A DNA stretch of 64,000 nucleotides from Golubevia sp. BC0850 (lineage: Eukaryota > Basidiomycota > Exobasidiomycetes > Golubeviales > Golubeviaceae). Below, one piece after another: positions 49,801-61,770 of this stretch (positions within the stretch are counted from its first letter, which is position 1; the number at the start of each line of letters is the position of its first letter). The stretch is from positions 173,499-237,498 of the forward strand of contig JAAVVG010000028.1 in NCBI GenBank assembly GCA_012976225.1. Direction: 5' to 3'. The translations under genes and the position numbers were made by a program. The notes beneath the pieces are model-generated. The model saw only the letters and a program-made list of their open reading frames with translations, did not search any database and was not told the origin of the DNA.

Positions 49801-52800
49801 ATTCTTGAGAATCTTGTCCAGACGAGCAGAGTTAGTCTGAGCGAAGATGAGTTCAGCGTACTCCTTGTTGCATTCGAAAGGTTTGGCGACCAAGTTAGGA
49901 ATGTAACGACCGACTAGAGCTTGAGGAGACATAGCTTCCATGTTGATACGTTTGGAAAGGTAAGCACGGAAAGGAGCTACTCCACCAGTGAGGTATCTCG
50001 AATGGAAAGGAACGTCGATTCCAGGTAGTGGAATGGTAGCGAATCCTCTTTGAAGTTGAATAGGACCTTTCTTTGCTTCCTCTTGAGCTGCAGTGTAGAT
50101 CTCACGAACGATAAGAGAGAGTTTCTCACGAACCTCCTCAACTGACATGACCTCTTGAAGTTGGTTGAGATCGATCTTTTGAATCTTGATGTAATTGAGA
50201 ACGTTACCCATAGTCAAGAGAGTGATGAGTTCTCCAGCGATGACCAACTGTTGACCATGGACGTTGTAGTTGACGATCTGTAGAAGACGACCAGACTCGC
50301 GAGAGACAGTGTCGACGATCTCGTTGAAGGCAGCATCGGAGAAAGAGGCTCCAATACGAGATGGGTTGCAAGCCATCATTCCGTAGTTGGAACGTCCTTC
50401 CTCGTCACGTTGGACAGCACGTTGCATGGTTAGACCACGGTAGAAGACGACATCTACTAGATCCTTGACGTGCAAGACAGAGGCTACGGCAGCTAGAGAA
50501 GCGTATTCTCCGAGAGAGTGACCAGCGAAGGCAGCGTCGTGCTTGATGAGACCTCTCTGCTTCATGTCTTGGAAGGCACTGAGTTCGACCAAGACGAGAG
50601 CGATCTGAGCGAATTGAGTGGCGAAGAGAAGACCTTTTGGAGATTGGAAAGTGTAGCTCTGGCTGGCAGCGGTGATCTCTGGGAAGAGAGGAAGAGTGAC
50701 AGCGTTTCCAGCTTCGTCGGTCGACTCGAAAGCCATAGCCATGTAACGTTCTCTAATGGCATGACCACGAACTCCACCAAAGTGAACCGTCTTGGTGAGA
50801 GGGTTGTTGTTGATGATGTCGAGGATAGAGAATCCCATGCTGTCACGGAGATGAGAGTCAGCTTCGTCCCAGAGAGACTTGGCAGTCTCTGAAGAGTTGT
50901 AGAGCTCCATTCCCATTCCTTGCTCTTGACTTCCTTGACCAGTGAAGACGTAGACGGTCTTTGGCTGCATGACTTCGGCTTGGGCGTCGATAACCTTCTC
51001 TCCACGTTGGTTGAAAGTTTCGACCTTGATGACCTTGTTTCCAGCACGCATGGCGACGTGACGAAGCTTGACCTCCAAAGCGTCTCCAGGTAGAACCATT
51101 CCAGTGAAGCTGGCGTCGAAGCTCAAGCATCTCTCTGGGTGTCCCTCAGCAGCTACGTTCTCGACGAAACGACGAGTGGCAGCTGAAGAGAAGAGACCGT
51201 GAGTGATCGTACCTGGAAGAGAGGCGAAGTCGGCGAAGTAAGGGTTCTGGAGGAAGGGAAAGAGGGAGGAGCAGAACAGAGGGTCAGAAAGGATTTGGAG
51301 CTAAGAGAAAAAGACGGAGAGAAGCGAGCCAAATGATGGAAAGAGATACTCACGACGTGGATAGGATTGTAGTCCCCAGAGGTCTTCGAGTAAGGCTCGT
51401 TAGTAGCAGGAGCCACGAAAGCCATTGAAGCCTCTCCAGAAGCCAAAGAGTATCCATTCTCAACAGCGACAGGTCCATTAGCATTTCCACCATTACGTTT
51501 GATGTACTCCACGACAGGGTTTCCGAAGCTGAGAGAATCTGCTTCGTAAAGAACCTCTGCGACTGGGATCATTTCATCCTTGTAATCCTTGACGAAGGCA
51601 CCACCTTGAACCTCGACAGCAGAGAAAGAAGAACTGTCCTTGAAGCGCATCTCTGACTTGACTACGAAGTGAAGAGTGGTACCTGGTTGAAGAGGAGTGT
51701 TTGCAGTCCATTGGAACCATTCCTTAGCCATCAAGACTGAAGCATCAGCTTTGGTCTTGATCTCGACTGAGAAGTCATCAGAGGATTTCTCGAAGCAGGT
51801 AGAGAAGTCTGTGAAACGTCCACGGAAGAAGAAGCTGGAAACAACGTCGATGACAGCTTTGTTCTCACCTCCTTCTTGACGATAGACGGTTCCACTGACA
51901 GTGACTGCCTTTCCAGTGTCAGAGATCTTGACGCTAGTGACTGAAGCTTTGGCTGAGCAAATGTCTCCAGCACGAAGAGGTTTGGCTCCATCTACGACCT
52001 TGAAGGAGTTGCTGAGATGGACCAATGAGAGAAGATCCGCATCGGAGCTTGCCATCAAAGCTTGCATGATAGCTTCCCATCCAGCTACAATAGCGAAGTC
52101 CAAAGGAGCTTGACCACCACTTTGGAAGACCTCGTTCTTGTTCTCGACGATCTGACAGAAGCGCTTGATAGCAGCAGCGTCTAGAGTCTTCTCTGGACTG
52201 ACGTGTTCCTTCCTAGAGGCCAATTCGGCTGAAGCTGGAAGCTCAGCGTGGAACCAAAGACGCCAGTAGAACTTCTTGATACGTTCGTTACGACCTTCGA
52301 CGACCTCGTGAACTGGAGCGAAAGGTTGATCCGGACGGTAGGTGAACTGAAGAGATAGAGGAACTGATTCTCCTTCACGTTCTTCGAAGACAGTGACATC
52401 GATGAGAGCAGAGTCGCGAGACTTGCGAATCTCGACAGCCTTGAAGGTTTCCGGGTGAGCTCCATAAGAACGAGCAGATCCAGAGACGACGACGCTGACT
52501 GGCTCTCCATCGGAGGCGACGGTGAGCTCGACTGTTTGACCAGCACGAGGAGCTAGCATACGAGCGATTGGATTGTTGACGTAGTTGGAACCTTGGCAGA
52601 CACTGGTGTTGCGAAGAAGAGCTCTCAACCAAGAGACTCTTGGACCAGCCAGAGTGTCTAACCATTCGTCGGCAGAAGGAAGAGAAGATCCTAGCTTGAA
52701 GGTACGAGTAACGTCGGATCCGTTGTTGGCGCTGGTAGCTTGGATTCCGTGTTGAGAGAAGAGAGCGTTCTCGTCACCTGGAGTGGAAGATCTGGCGACG

Positions 52801-55800
52801 TAATCGACGACTGGGACGTTGTTGACGTCTCCTCCGTAGAATTGATCGAGCAGCTTCTGAACTAGACCAGATTCGACACCTCCTAGAAGCTCCTTGATTG
52901 GCTCGTTGATCACCTTGGCGTGTTTGACAGCTAGAGGACCCTGGAGAACACATACACGTTGAGGATCTTGGTCGAAGACGGCATCGATGTCCTCAGCTTG
53001 CCAGAGCGAATCCTTCTTGAACCCTAATACAATGAACAACGAAGGAGAGGGAAGGAGGAGAAGAAAGAGTCAGTTTCGGTTTCGGTTTGGAGTTCAAGCT
53101 CGAATTCCCAGCCCTGTTCTCAAGCCACCAGCTCCAAGTCATGCTCACAAGTTTGGAAAGTGTCATCTAAAACAGGGATGAAAGGAACAGGTTTCTGACC
53201 AGGTCTCTGACAGATGGCCAAGAAGTAAGCGACATCTTCAGCAGCCAACCAAGATTCCTTAGCAGCAGGGTACTCGACGAAGAAGAAATCGATCAAAGCT
53301 TGAGGATTGTCATCCAAAGAAGAATAAGATTGGATGAAGCTGAGCTTTGACTTTGACTTTGAAGGAACTTCAACCATGTCAATTCCAGCGAAGCGTTCCT
53401 CTACTCTACGAAGCCAATCTCCCATTAGAGTACGAAGAGAGCCATCGATCCAACGAGATTGATGAGCAACGTAGAGGAGACGAAGCATACGACGAGTGAC
53501 TTCTTCGTAAGTTAGAGCTGAGACATCAGAAGCTGCGGTACCATCTGGGAAAGTGGAGAGAAGAGGAAAATGGAGAAGGTGGAAGAAGGGCAAGTCAGTC
53601 AAAAGAGAAAAGTCGACGATCGAAGACTCGGTTTGCATGTTATCGAAACCGAATAAACTTACCAAGATGAGCTGGGAACCAAGGTTTTTGGAAGTCCTTG
53701 TTAAGACGTTCGATGATGTAATCCTTCTTGTCAGCTAAGAACTTGAGACGTTTGTCCTTTGGAAGACCAAAGACAGTCTTGTCGAACTCAGCCCAAAGCT
53801 TAACTCCTCTAGTAGCGATCTTGTGAATAGGTTCACCTAATTCCGAAGTAACAGTAAGAATTCCACCAGTTTCCTTCTCATAAGTACCTTCCCATTGATG
53901 ATCTTCAACCCCAGGGGCATCTACGATAAGTTGCTTAATAGCATCAGAAGTATGAGCTTCCTTAGCAGTCATGACTCTAGAAGCGAATAGAACACCATCA
54001 AAAGGCATAGGTTGAAGATCAAATTGTTCAACAGACCATTGACCAGTTAAATAAGGATAGAAATCTTCAGCTCCACCGAAACCACTTCCAGCAACTAAAG
54101 AAATGTTTTTGTTTTTCCTGATGGAAGAATAAGTAGAAAGGATAGGTTGATGGAAATCTTCACAAGAATGATGTCCTCCTGCTCTACCACCGGTCCATTG
54201 TAAAATGATTGGGAAATCTGGATTGGCAGAAGCAATGTTACAAACTTGACGAATTCCATCAATTGAACCTGGTTTGAATGAAACATGCTCAATTCCAGCA
54301 GATTTTAAACCATCTAAGATTTCTTTGGCTTTCTCAACTGAAGGGATTCCAGCTGCGACACAGAAACCTTGGATTGGTAAACCTTCTTTTCTCATTTCCA
54401 TCCATTGAGGGAATTGGAAACCCCATTGACGTTGATTAATGTAAAGAGCGTTAAGAGTTAAACCTTGACCAGCTTCCACCATGTTAGTAATGGTATCGAC
54501 CTTTGAGCGAAGAGCTTTAGGATTGTAATGACCTCCACCAGCTAACTCGATGTGATACCCAGCGTTGAGAACCGCGGCGTTGAATCCAGCTTGAACAGTA
54601 CAAGGAGTCATTCCAGCTACCATGATTGGAGCACGTCCGAGAAGACGTGAGAAGGGAGTATCTATCTTGAGTTCTCCAGAACGAGTTCTAGCTAACTTTG
54701 GAGAGAAGACCTCGGACCAACGTTGCTCACGACGAACAGAAGTGACATCGTAGAGTTCTGGACTAGTTAGATGAGTTCCAGAAGGAGTGATGACTCTAAC
54801 TCCTCTTCCTTCCAAGTTACGAGCTGTTAAACCTCCGATTCCAGATAGACCTCCAGTTCCAAAGTCGATGCAGTGAGTTGCAGTAGAAGGTAGATCGGTA
54901 GCCTTAGTCCAGTAGATATGCTTAAAGAAGATTTGATCACATAGACTTGCAGTGAGATCAGTTCCAGCAGCATAAGACTTCATGTCAGAACCGTCCTCCG
55001 TATTGGTGACAGAAGTCTTTAGATCTTCTACATTCCAAATCTTAACTCCCTTGTAATCCTCCTCTACTACCTTCTTCGTACAACCTTCTAAAGAAGAAGA
55101 ATGATAAGGAACTCCGACCGGAAGGAATCTCATGTTGAAGACTGGTTTACGTTTTCCGAAAGGGATCTTAGATTGATCTAAACCACTTTCAGCTCTAACT
55201 GATCTTAAACTACCGACTAAACCAAATAGAGAGCGTGGAGCTCCAGTGACGATGAAGTTACGTGGACCATTGAAGAGTGAGATGCTCACTTGTTGATCTG
55301 GTTCCAAGTGAGAGTTGGTCTTCTTGACGTGTTTCTCTAAAGCTGGTTGGAGCATTCCTGTGACTGAAAGCATAGGAGATGGAACTCCTTCTCCTCCTTC
55401 TACTGAATCCGAAACGACAGCAGGTTCAATAGAAACCGTTGGAAAAGCCTCTTGACCTCTCTTTCCAATCTGAAAGAGTAGTCCCAAAGCTTTAACAACG
55501 TTCTCTTGAAATTCTTCCAAGCTATCACTGGTAGCTAGCACCACAGCAGAAATGATTCCTTGACTATGTCCAGTAGCACCTTTGACCTTTTCTCTAAACT
55601 CTCCAGGAGTCAATCCACTAGCTTGACAAGAGACAAGGTATTGAGTGAGTTGAGTTAAACCGATTAGAGGTAGAGAGAGTGGAACTGAAGCTAGGTACTC
55701 GACTGGTGGTCTAGCTACTTTTCCAGAAAGCCATCCTAAGACGTCGAGACCATGAGAATAGTAAGATCCGTAGCCGGAGAGAGTGGCTGTGGAAGCTAAG

Positions 55801-56960
55801 GACTGGAGAGCTGAGGTGGTTGAGGAGAGTCCTGGTTCGATTAATGGACGGTAGGTGTCGAAGAGAGATTGGAGTTCGTCGAAGTAGACCTGTGAGATGG
55901 TAGAGGGAAGACGAGAGAGGAGGAGAGGGAGGAAAGGTGCAAGGTGAGAAGAGGTTTCGGAAGGTGGAGGTGAAAGAAAGGATTGGGGAAAAGATGGGTC
56001 AGAGACGAAGAGGATGAAAGGATTGAGATGTGAGAAAGAGCTCTAACACCTTTCCTTGAAGAGAGGTGTTCACAAAGAAAGAGAGAGAGAACCTTTGGGT
56101 TCGGAAGAGGCGGAGAGTCTTCTGGGAAGTTTTTGATCACCAGCCAACCTCTCCCCCAACCAAATCTTCCAACCGTCTTCTTTTTCTAAAGACGATGATC
56201 GATGACCATTCCAGTGGTGAGAATACAAAGTTCTATTCAATCCCATCTCTTTTCCATGAAGAAGAAACCTTCCCACCCAAAAAAGCTCCTTCCCTTTTCG
56301 CCGCTTTGTCCCCCCACCTTCAATTCAAAAACTCACCTCATTGTTCCCTTGACCACCGAATAGGGCGTAAACCTCAGCTTGACCATTAGAAGCCAATTCT
56401 AACACTTTAGGAATCTTGACGGAAGTTGGTTTGCCTTGAGAGTTCAAGACGACCAGAGCTTCGTAGTAACTTCTCAGAACTGAGGATCTTGCTTCAGTGT
56501 CTAAAGTGGATGCTAACTTATGAATGTCATTGTTGGATAAGAAAGTAGTTGAGAAGTAAGTCCAAGTGGATTCTAAGATTGGAAGGATGGAATTGTTAGA
56601 ATTAACCTTGTTGGATAAGAATCTTAAGAAAGAAGAAGTTAAGACAAGGTTGGATTCGGATTTGAATTGGATTTGAGCTGCTGATTTGGTGGGTGAATCT
56701 GAATCTTCTTCTTCTTCATCATCATCATTTGTTAAAGTGGTTAATTGTGGTAGAGGATTGGTTAAGAGAGAACGTTGGAATTCATCTCTAACAACTTCAC
56801 CGACTATCCAAGACTGATAAGGTTGTGAAGGGATTGGAATGTCTACTTGATTTGAACCTGAAGTGATGGTTAATGGACGTGAATTGAGAGAATTGGCAAT
56901 TGACTCATTCGAAGAGGAGTGGACTGAGACGTAAGAAGAGTCAGATGGTGGTGGAGACAT
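43871..56960 (-). CDS. FAS: Single-chain fungal type I fatty acid synthase (beta-alpha fusion)
   Basis: Eleven exons join in frame: 56960-56337, 55889-53663, 53544-53149, 53023-51354, 51246-49707, 49592-47598, 47507-46942, 46849-45797, 45690-44965, 44867-44242 and 44150-43871, giving 3900 residues. The enzyme makes long-chain acyl-CoA from acetyl-CoA, malonyl-CoA and NADPH in the cytosol. Domains in order: acetyltransferase ([14 protein letters not shown], Ser about 317), enoyl reductase ([18 protein letters not shown], about 625), dehydratase (SGDYNPIHV then NPYFADF, about 1635), malonyl/palmitoyl transferase ([14 protein letters not shown], Ser about 1883), an Ala/Pro linker, one acyl carrier ([13 protein letters not shown], Ser about 2305), ketoreductase ([20 protein letters not shown]), ketosynthase (Cys about 3407 in [14 protein letters not shown], His in [10 protein letters not shown] and CGHSKGG) and phosphopantetheine transferase ([27 protein letters not shown]). 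The transferase and carrier lie in adjoining, in-frame exons with no stop or start between them. This shows that the beta and alpha subunits are one polypeptide. All catalytic residues I can check are present. Confidence 0.96.
49593..49706 (-). other. stop-free intron of the fatty acid synthase gene, length a multiple of three
   Basis: Between GTGAGT at 49706 and TTATCAG at 49593 lie 114 bases with no in-frame stop. Reading through would insert 38 Ser/Phe/Leu-rich residues into the malonyl/palmitoyl transferase just before [10 protein letters not shown]. The insert has none of the composition of the enzyme, so I treat it as an intron. Confidence 0.85.
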
Positions 56961-58915
56961 GGTTGGGTTGGTTGTGGATAGAGAGGAGGTTTGAAGTGAT
57001 TGAGGGGAGTGAATCTATTTAGAGATGAGGGAAGGAAAAGTCTATTTGAATTGAGTGAGAATGAAAAGGAGTAGGGAGGGTAGAGAGGAGAGAAAAATGG
57101 TTGTAAGAGTTGGTTGGGGAGATGGGAAGATTGAGGTAGAGTTGAGGTTGAGGTTGTGCTTGCTTGCTTGCTATTTAACCTTTTTCTACCTGTAACCTGC
57201 TGTTGTTTATAGTTGTAGTTACTGTATTCAATCCTTTTAATTTGAATTGAATAGAATGAATTTGAATGAGTGGGTGGAAGGGAAGGGAAGGGAATCGATT
57301 GGGAGAATTCCTAAGTGAGAGAGCGTTTTATACAAAATCTCCGTGGCTGACTTTTTTTTGGTTGGGGAGATGGGTTTGGGTTGAATTTGGCTCTCTTCTT
57401 GGGTTGTGACTTCCTTTCGAATCATGCTTCTGATTTATTTTTACTGAGTATTCTTCAAAAGATGGGCAAAAGAATCAAATTTTATAGGGAGGGCTGATAG
57501 AGGGTGATTCTCCTCTCTCCCACTCTCTGTCCTCTTCACCTCTCTTTCTCTCTCTCTCTTCACTCAACTCATTATTCCACTTCCAATTGCACCATTTGAT
57601 TAAGATTTCTAGCAAATATCCATAGATCAAGTTTTGAATGGACAGCGCCAACTCTCTTGCCTCCTCTTTCCCACCTCTTTCTTCTTCCCCCAACCGTTTG
57701 GAATGACACAGAAAAGCAGAGGACAACAAACTCTTTGCTTCTGGAAACTTCCGTTTCCTTCCTTCATCTTTTCTTTATTCTCTTTCAGTTCTCCACTCTC
57801 AGATCCTGTTGTAGCCATCTTTAAGGCAGGATAATGGGTAGATGGAAAAGAGACAAGAGATTGCCATTTGCGAGAACAACACACGTGGCAAGAGAGTGAT
57901 GGGTTAAGAGTTGACGCACCTACCTTTGAGATCTTCTCTCTTTCCTTTTGACAGAAGTTCTTAGAAAGGATCTGATTTGTTGACTTGGGGTTCAAGAAGG
58001 CTTAGGGAGACGAGAACAAAGTCGGAGGAAACGAAGGACAAACACTTCAACCGCTCCTCAACAATTTCAACCAACTTTGATCGACTAGACCATGAGTCAG
58101 AATGTTTCGAGGCAGAACTTGACTTAAGATATCGACTTGGTGTGTTCATCTCAAGGACAAAAGACTGTTCAGACCCCAATTTCATAGGCATCTACTTCTA
58201 AACCACCACAAGAATCTCACTCGGAGCATTCGGATTCACTCGAGAAGCCGAAACAAACCACACAATGGAAGATAGGGTGATTTCAGCTTCTTGTGTACAG
58301 GATTCAGGGATAAGACAGACCTCGAGGTAAGGACAAACTCACTGTCTTTGAATGCTAGGGTTGTAACTTATTGAGTTTTTAGTTCTTCGACTTCTGACTG
58401 ACTGGTCTGAAAGTTTACTGAGACTCAGCTACCTTGAGGTTGGTTTGATGTTTGAGTGGTGGTTAAGATTGTTTTTTTTCTTTTGTATTTGGAGTCCAGT
58501 GATTGAGCGGGGAAGAGGGAGAGAATGGAAAGCTTTTCATTTGCTTTGAAGTGACGATTTTTTTCGATGGTTTTGAAAGGTCGATTAACTTTATTTAATG
58601 AAGGAACGAGGCCCATCTTTTTGTTTCTAGCTTGGAAGATTGAACGAAAAGGAGAGAAGAGTATAGGGTTGGGGAAATGCTTCGGGTCGATTGAGAACCA
58701 AAGGACTTTTTGAGGTTTGGGAGTCGTTGTTATAGAGGACTTTGAACGACGATGAGATCTGGAAGAAAACAAAAGGATGGAATCAAAATTGAGAATTGAG
58801 AAGAAGAGTAGAAAGGTAAAAGCAAAAGTCAGTCGATAGCCTAGAGAAGTCAGTACGGCGTCGAGAAGGTTGCGATAGAGTACTCACGAAGATGATATCG
58901 ATGTTTTCTTTTCAG
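56961..58915. other. long intergenic region, promoter of the fatty acid synthase gene
   Basis: These ~1950 bases hold no exon that I can support. The part nearest 56961 should be the synthase promoter and leader; it includes a run of GCTTGCTTGC near 57155 and pyrimidine-rich blocks near 57530-57560. Minus-strand open frames at 57475-57995 and 58425-58772 are Lys/Ser-rich without family resemblance. Confidence 0.45.
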
Positions 58916-60478
58916 ATCTCGACTTCCCAAGACTCCAGCTCTGTTGCCCCAACCACCACCTCTTTGACCAGACCTCTGAGCACTTCCAGCTGCCAAGAAG
59001 TCAACATCATCAGCGAACCGACGGCCGAAGCTGTGGCCTATGGATTGGAGAAGATGGGAAAGGAGGAGAAGAACGTTCTCGTATTCGATCTAGGGGGAGG
59101 AACTTTCGATGTCTCTGTCCTAACTATTGGAGACGGAGCTTATGAGGTCAAGGCAACTGGTGGAGATACGCACTTAGGAGGAGAAGACATCGACAACCGG
59201 CTAGTAAATCATTTCGCTCAAGAATTCAAACGCAAGACTAAGAAAGACATTTCCACAAACGCTCGTGCTCTCAGTCGTCTGCGCGGAGGTTGCGAGCGTC
59301 TCAAGAGAGCTCTCTCTTCTGTCGCCCAAGGACAGTTGGAGGTTGACTGCCTTTTTGAGGGCATCGATTTCTACACTTCCTTGACTCGTCCTCGCCTAGA
59401 GGAGCTCTGCGAAGACCTTTTCACAAACACCATCGAGACAGTCGAGAAGGTCCTCAAGGATCCGAAGATTGACAAGGGATCAGTGGATGAGATAGTCTTG
59501 ATTGGAGGTTCACCTCGTATTCCAAAAGTTCAAAAACTTCTTCAAGACTTCTTCAATGGACGTGAACTCAACAAGTCCATCAACCCAGACGAGGCCGTTG
59601 CCTACGGAGCCGCCGTCCAAGCCGCCATTCTGTCTGGAGACGCATCTGACAACGCTCCAATCCTCTACCTCCTCGACGTCGCACCCCTCTCATTGGGGAT
59701 CGATATATTAGGTGATGTATTTTCTCCTGTCATCGAGAGAAACAGTACCGTCCCTATCAAGAAGACGCCTCCTCCGACAGCCAGACATCAATACTATCTC
59801 AGGTCTTCGAGGGAGAGCGTCCTTGTACCAAAGACAATCATTTGTTGGGTAAGTTCAAACTTCACGGAATCTCCCCTACCCCTCGTTCAGTCCCGAAGAT
59901 TGATGTCACTTTCGATCTTGATGCCAACGCCATTTTGAATGTCACTGCTACGGACAAGGGGACTGGAAACTCTGCAAAGGCGAGTCTCTTTTCTCTTGGC
60001 AGTGTCTAATCCTCGTCTCTCTTCTTCCTTCTGTGTTTCTGACCTTTTCTTTCTCGTGTCGCCTTCTCATTCTCGTTTTCTCCTCCCTCTTCTCTCCGCC
60101 CTTCAGATCACTATCACGAACGAGAAGGGGCGTCTGTCCAAGGAGATATCGAAAGAATGGTATTGGATGCTAAAAGATACAAGATCGAGGACCAAGTAGC
60201 TGCATCTCGTATCGCGGCCAAGCTTGACTTGGAGTACTACAAATACGACTTACGCCACTCTCTCAACAAGCTGGACAGCTACAATCGAGAGATGCTCAGG
60301 ACTGCCATAGAAAGCACTAAGATCTGGTTGGACGCCAATCAGGAGGCCACGAAGGAGGAATTCGAAGGAAACGTTTACAGAAAGGAGTGTTCTCTCAAAT
60401 CTCCACTTCGCGAAGTTCCGGTTCTGAGTCCCAGTCTACCACTTCTTCCGCCAACTCTTTACATTCTCTAGAGCTGTG
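58916..60478 (+). pseudogene. Hsp70 chaperone, truncated and frameshifted copy
   Basis: From about 58996 the sequence reads as cytosolic (Ssa-type) Hsp70: [80 protein letters not shown] and [12 protein letters not shown]. The first ~160 residues of the ATPase domain are missing and are not found upstream. The frame shifts near 59767-59783, after VPIKKTPPP, and resumes as [20 protein letters not shown]. An intron at 59980-60106 starts with GC (GCGAGT) where GT would be expected. A one-base loss near 60143 shifts the frame again, after which IAAKLDLEYYKYDLRHSLNK is readable. The similarity fades near 60400, shortly before repeat copy B begins at 60479. No intact product can be made. The still-long clean frame suggests the loss is fairly recent. 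Confidence 0.88.
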
Positions 60479-61463
60479 TACCCTTGTCGATTATCAAAAA
60501 GTAGTTTCCCGCCTTGGGTCATGTTAAATCTCTTTTCTTTTTACAGCGATTTTAATAGAAGTTCAAACCATGTTGCATTTCTTTTACTTGCGTTGGGTTC
60601 TGAGAGGTACTTCACAGTCATCTCCTCGGCTTGCGACAGATTGAGGCTGGTCCAAAAGTGGAGATGGGACAGACAATCTCAATGCGCCAAAGGATAAGTG
60701 AACAAGAAAGACTGGGCTCGCTTCTTCCCGATCTCCAAGGCCTCGACGGTCAAAACGAAGGCCTCGTTCGCAGAATGTCAATCGAGGGCCAATCTGGCAC
60801 GTCGTTGGAATGCTCAAGTTTCACACAGAGAAAGAAGGAATGAACACAAGCAAGAGGATGTGCTCAAAAGAAAAAGAAAAGACAAAAAAGACAAAACAAA
60901 ACAAAACAAAACAAAAAAGAAAGAAAAAGAAAAGGAAGAGTGATTCAAAACCAACACGAACACCGTTCTCAAAGAGTCAACTCTGAGCGGATCGAGAAGG
61001 CAAAAAAGGGGGTGATTGCTACCCTTCGACATCAGAATGTTAACCCAATTGAATGGGTGGGTGAGTAGTTTGATAAGTTGTTGCGAATGTTTCCAGCATC
61101 TTCAAAAGCAGAGTCGTCTCGTCGAGACGGCGTCAGAAGCAGGGACAAGAGAGAAGTGGGATGCCGTCGCCTTTAGGTGTTTGCGGAAAAGAAGAAGAGA
61201 CCAAATCTTTCGCACACCTTCATAGAGTCGAGGAGGCGCATCGACACAAGTTCGAAACGGCGAGACTAATCTATATACCCGAAAGTACCTGGAAGTTTGA
61301 AGAGCTTTTGACCTTTCTGAAATTTTCAGCTCGCCTTCTCAAAGGCTTGCACAGAGAGAGAGGGAGGCTAAAGCAAGAGAGACCTCGAAACCTCAGAGAG
61401 AGAGAGGCAAAGATCGCCAAATCAAATCCAATCCTCATTTCTTAGACTCAGGTTGGAGACGTA
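60479..61463 (+). repeat. dispersed ~1 kb repeat, copy B
   Basis: This is the partner of copy A, in opposite orientation, about 56 kb away. It starts TACCCTTGTCGATTATCA right beside the Hsp70 remnant and ends GGTTGGAGACGTA. It differs from copy A by scattered substitutions, a two-base deletion near 60799 (GGCACGTCG against GGCACACGTCG) and a different number and purity of CAAAA units near 60890-60917. Beyond the end shared with copy A, the sequence continues into a block that is itself repeated nearby, so copy B or its parent element may extend further than copy A. Confidence 0.9.
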
Positions 61464-61770
61464 GACGGCAATAGAGCCGTAGACGGGGATTAGGGCTACT
61501 TGCAGAAACGAGGTAGCCTTTGGAAGGTTGAACTTTGCCTTGACTCTGATCGTTCCAGAGCATCTCAGACTTTCTCGAGGGGTTTCCGAGGCTGACAGAT
61601 CCATTTCGAGGTCAGTGAGGGAGGACTCCGATGATGAGATCGAGTTTCTGATCCTTGAAACGGCAGAGAGTTGAGAGGCACAGATTGGCAAATCAGATCC
61701 CATCCACCTTTCTATAGACTCAGGTTGGAGACGTAGACGGTAATAGAGCCGCAATCGGGGGTTAGAGCTA
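61402..61770 (+). repeat. partial tandem duplication overlapping the end of repeat copy B
   Basis: The end of copy B and its flank, about 61402-61498, recur with several substitutions at about 61673-61770, a period near 272 bases. The clearest shared core is TAGACTCAGGTTGGAGACGT followed by AGACGG and AATAGAGCCG, starting at 61443 and again at 61715. The 170 bases between the units are not visibly repeated. The second unit is more diverged than copies A and B are from each other. Confidence 0.8.

Noticed and set aside
48046-50892. Plus-strand open frames opposite the fatty acid synthase
   Set aside because: They are reverse readings of strongly conserved synthase exons.
43871-56960. Two separate genes, FAS1 (51.1-57.0 kb) and FAS2 (43.9-51.1 kb)
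   Set aside because: The 51153-51246 region continues in one exon through the dehydratase into the transferase, and the transferase and carrier are joined in frame, so no gene boundary fits.
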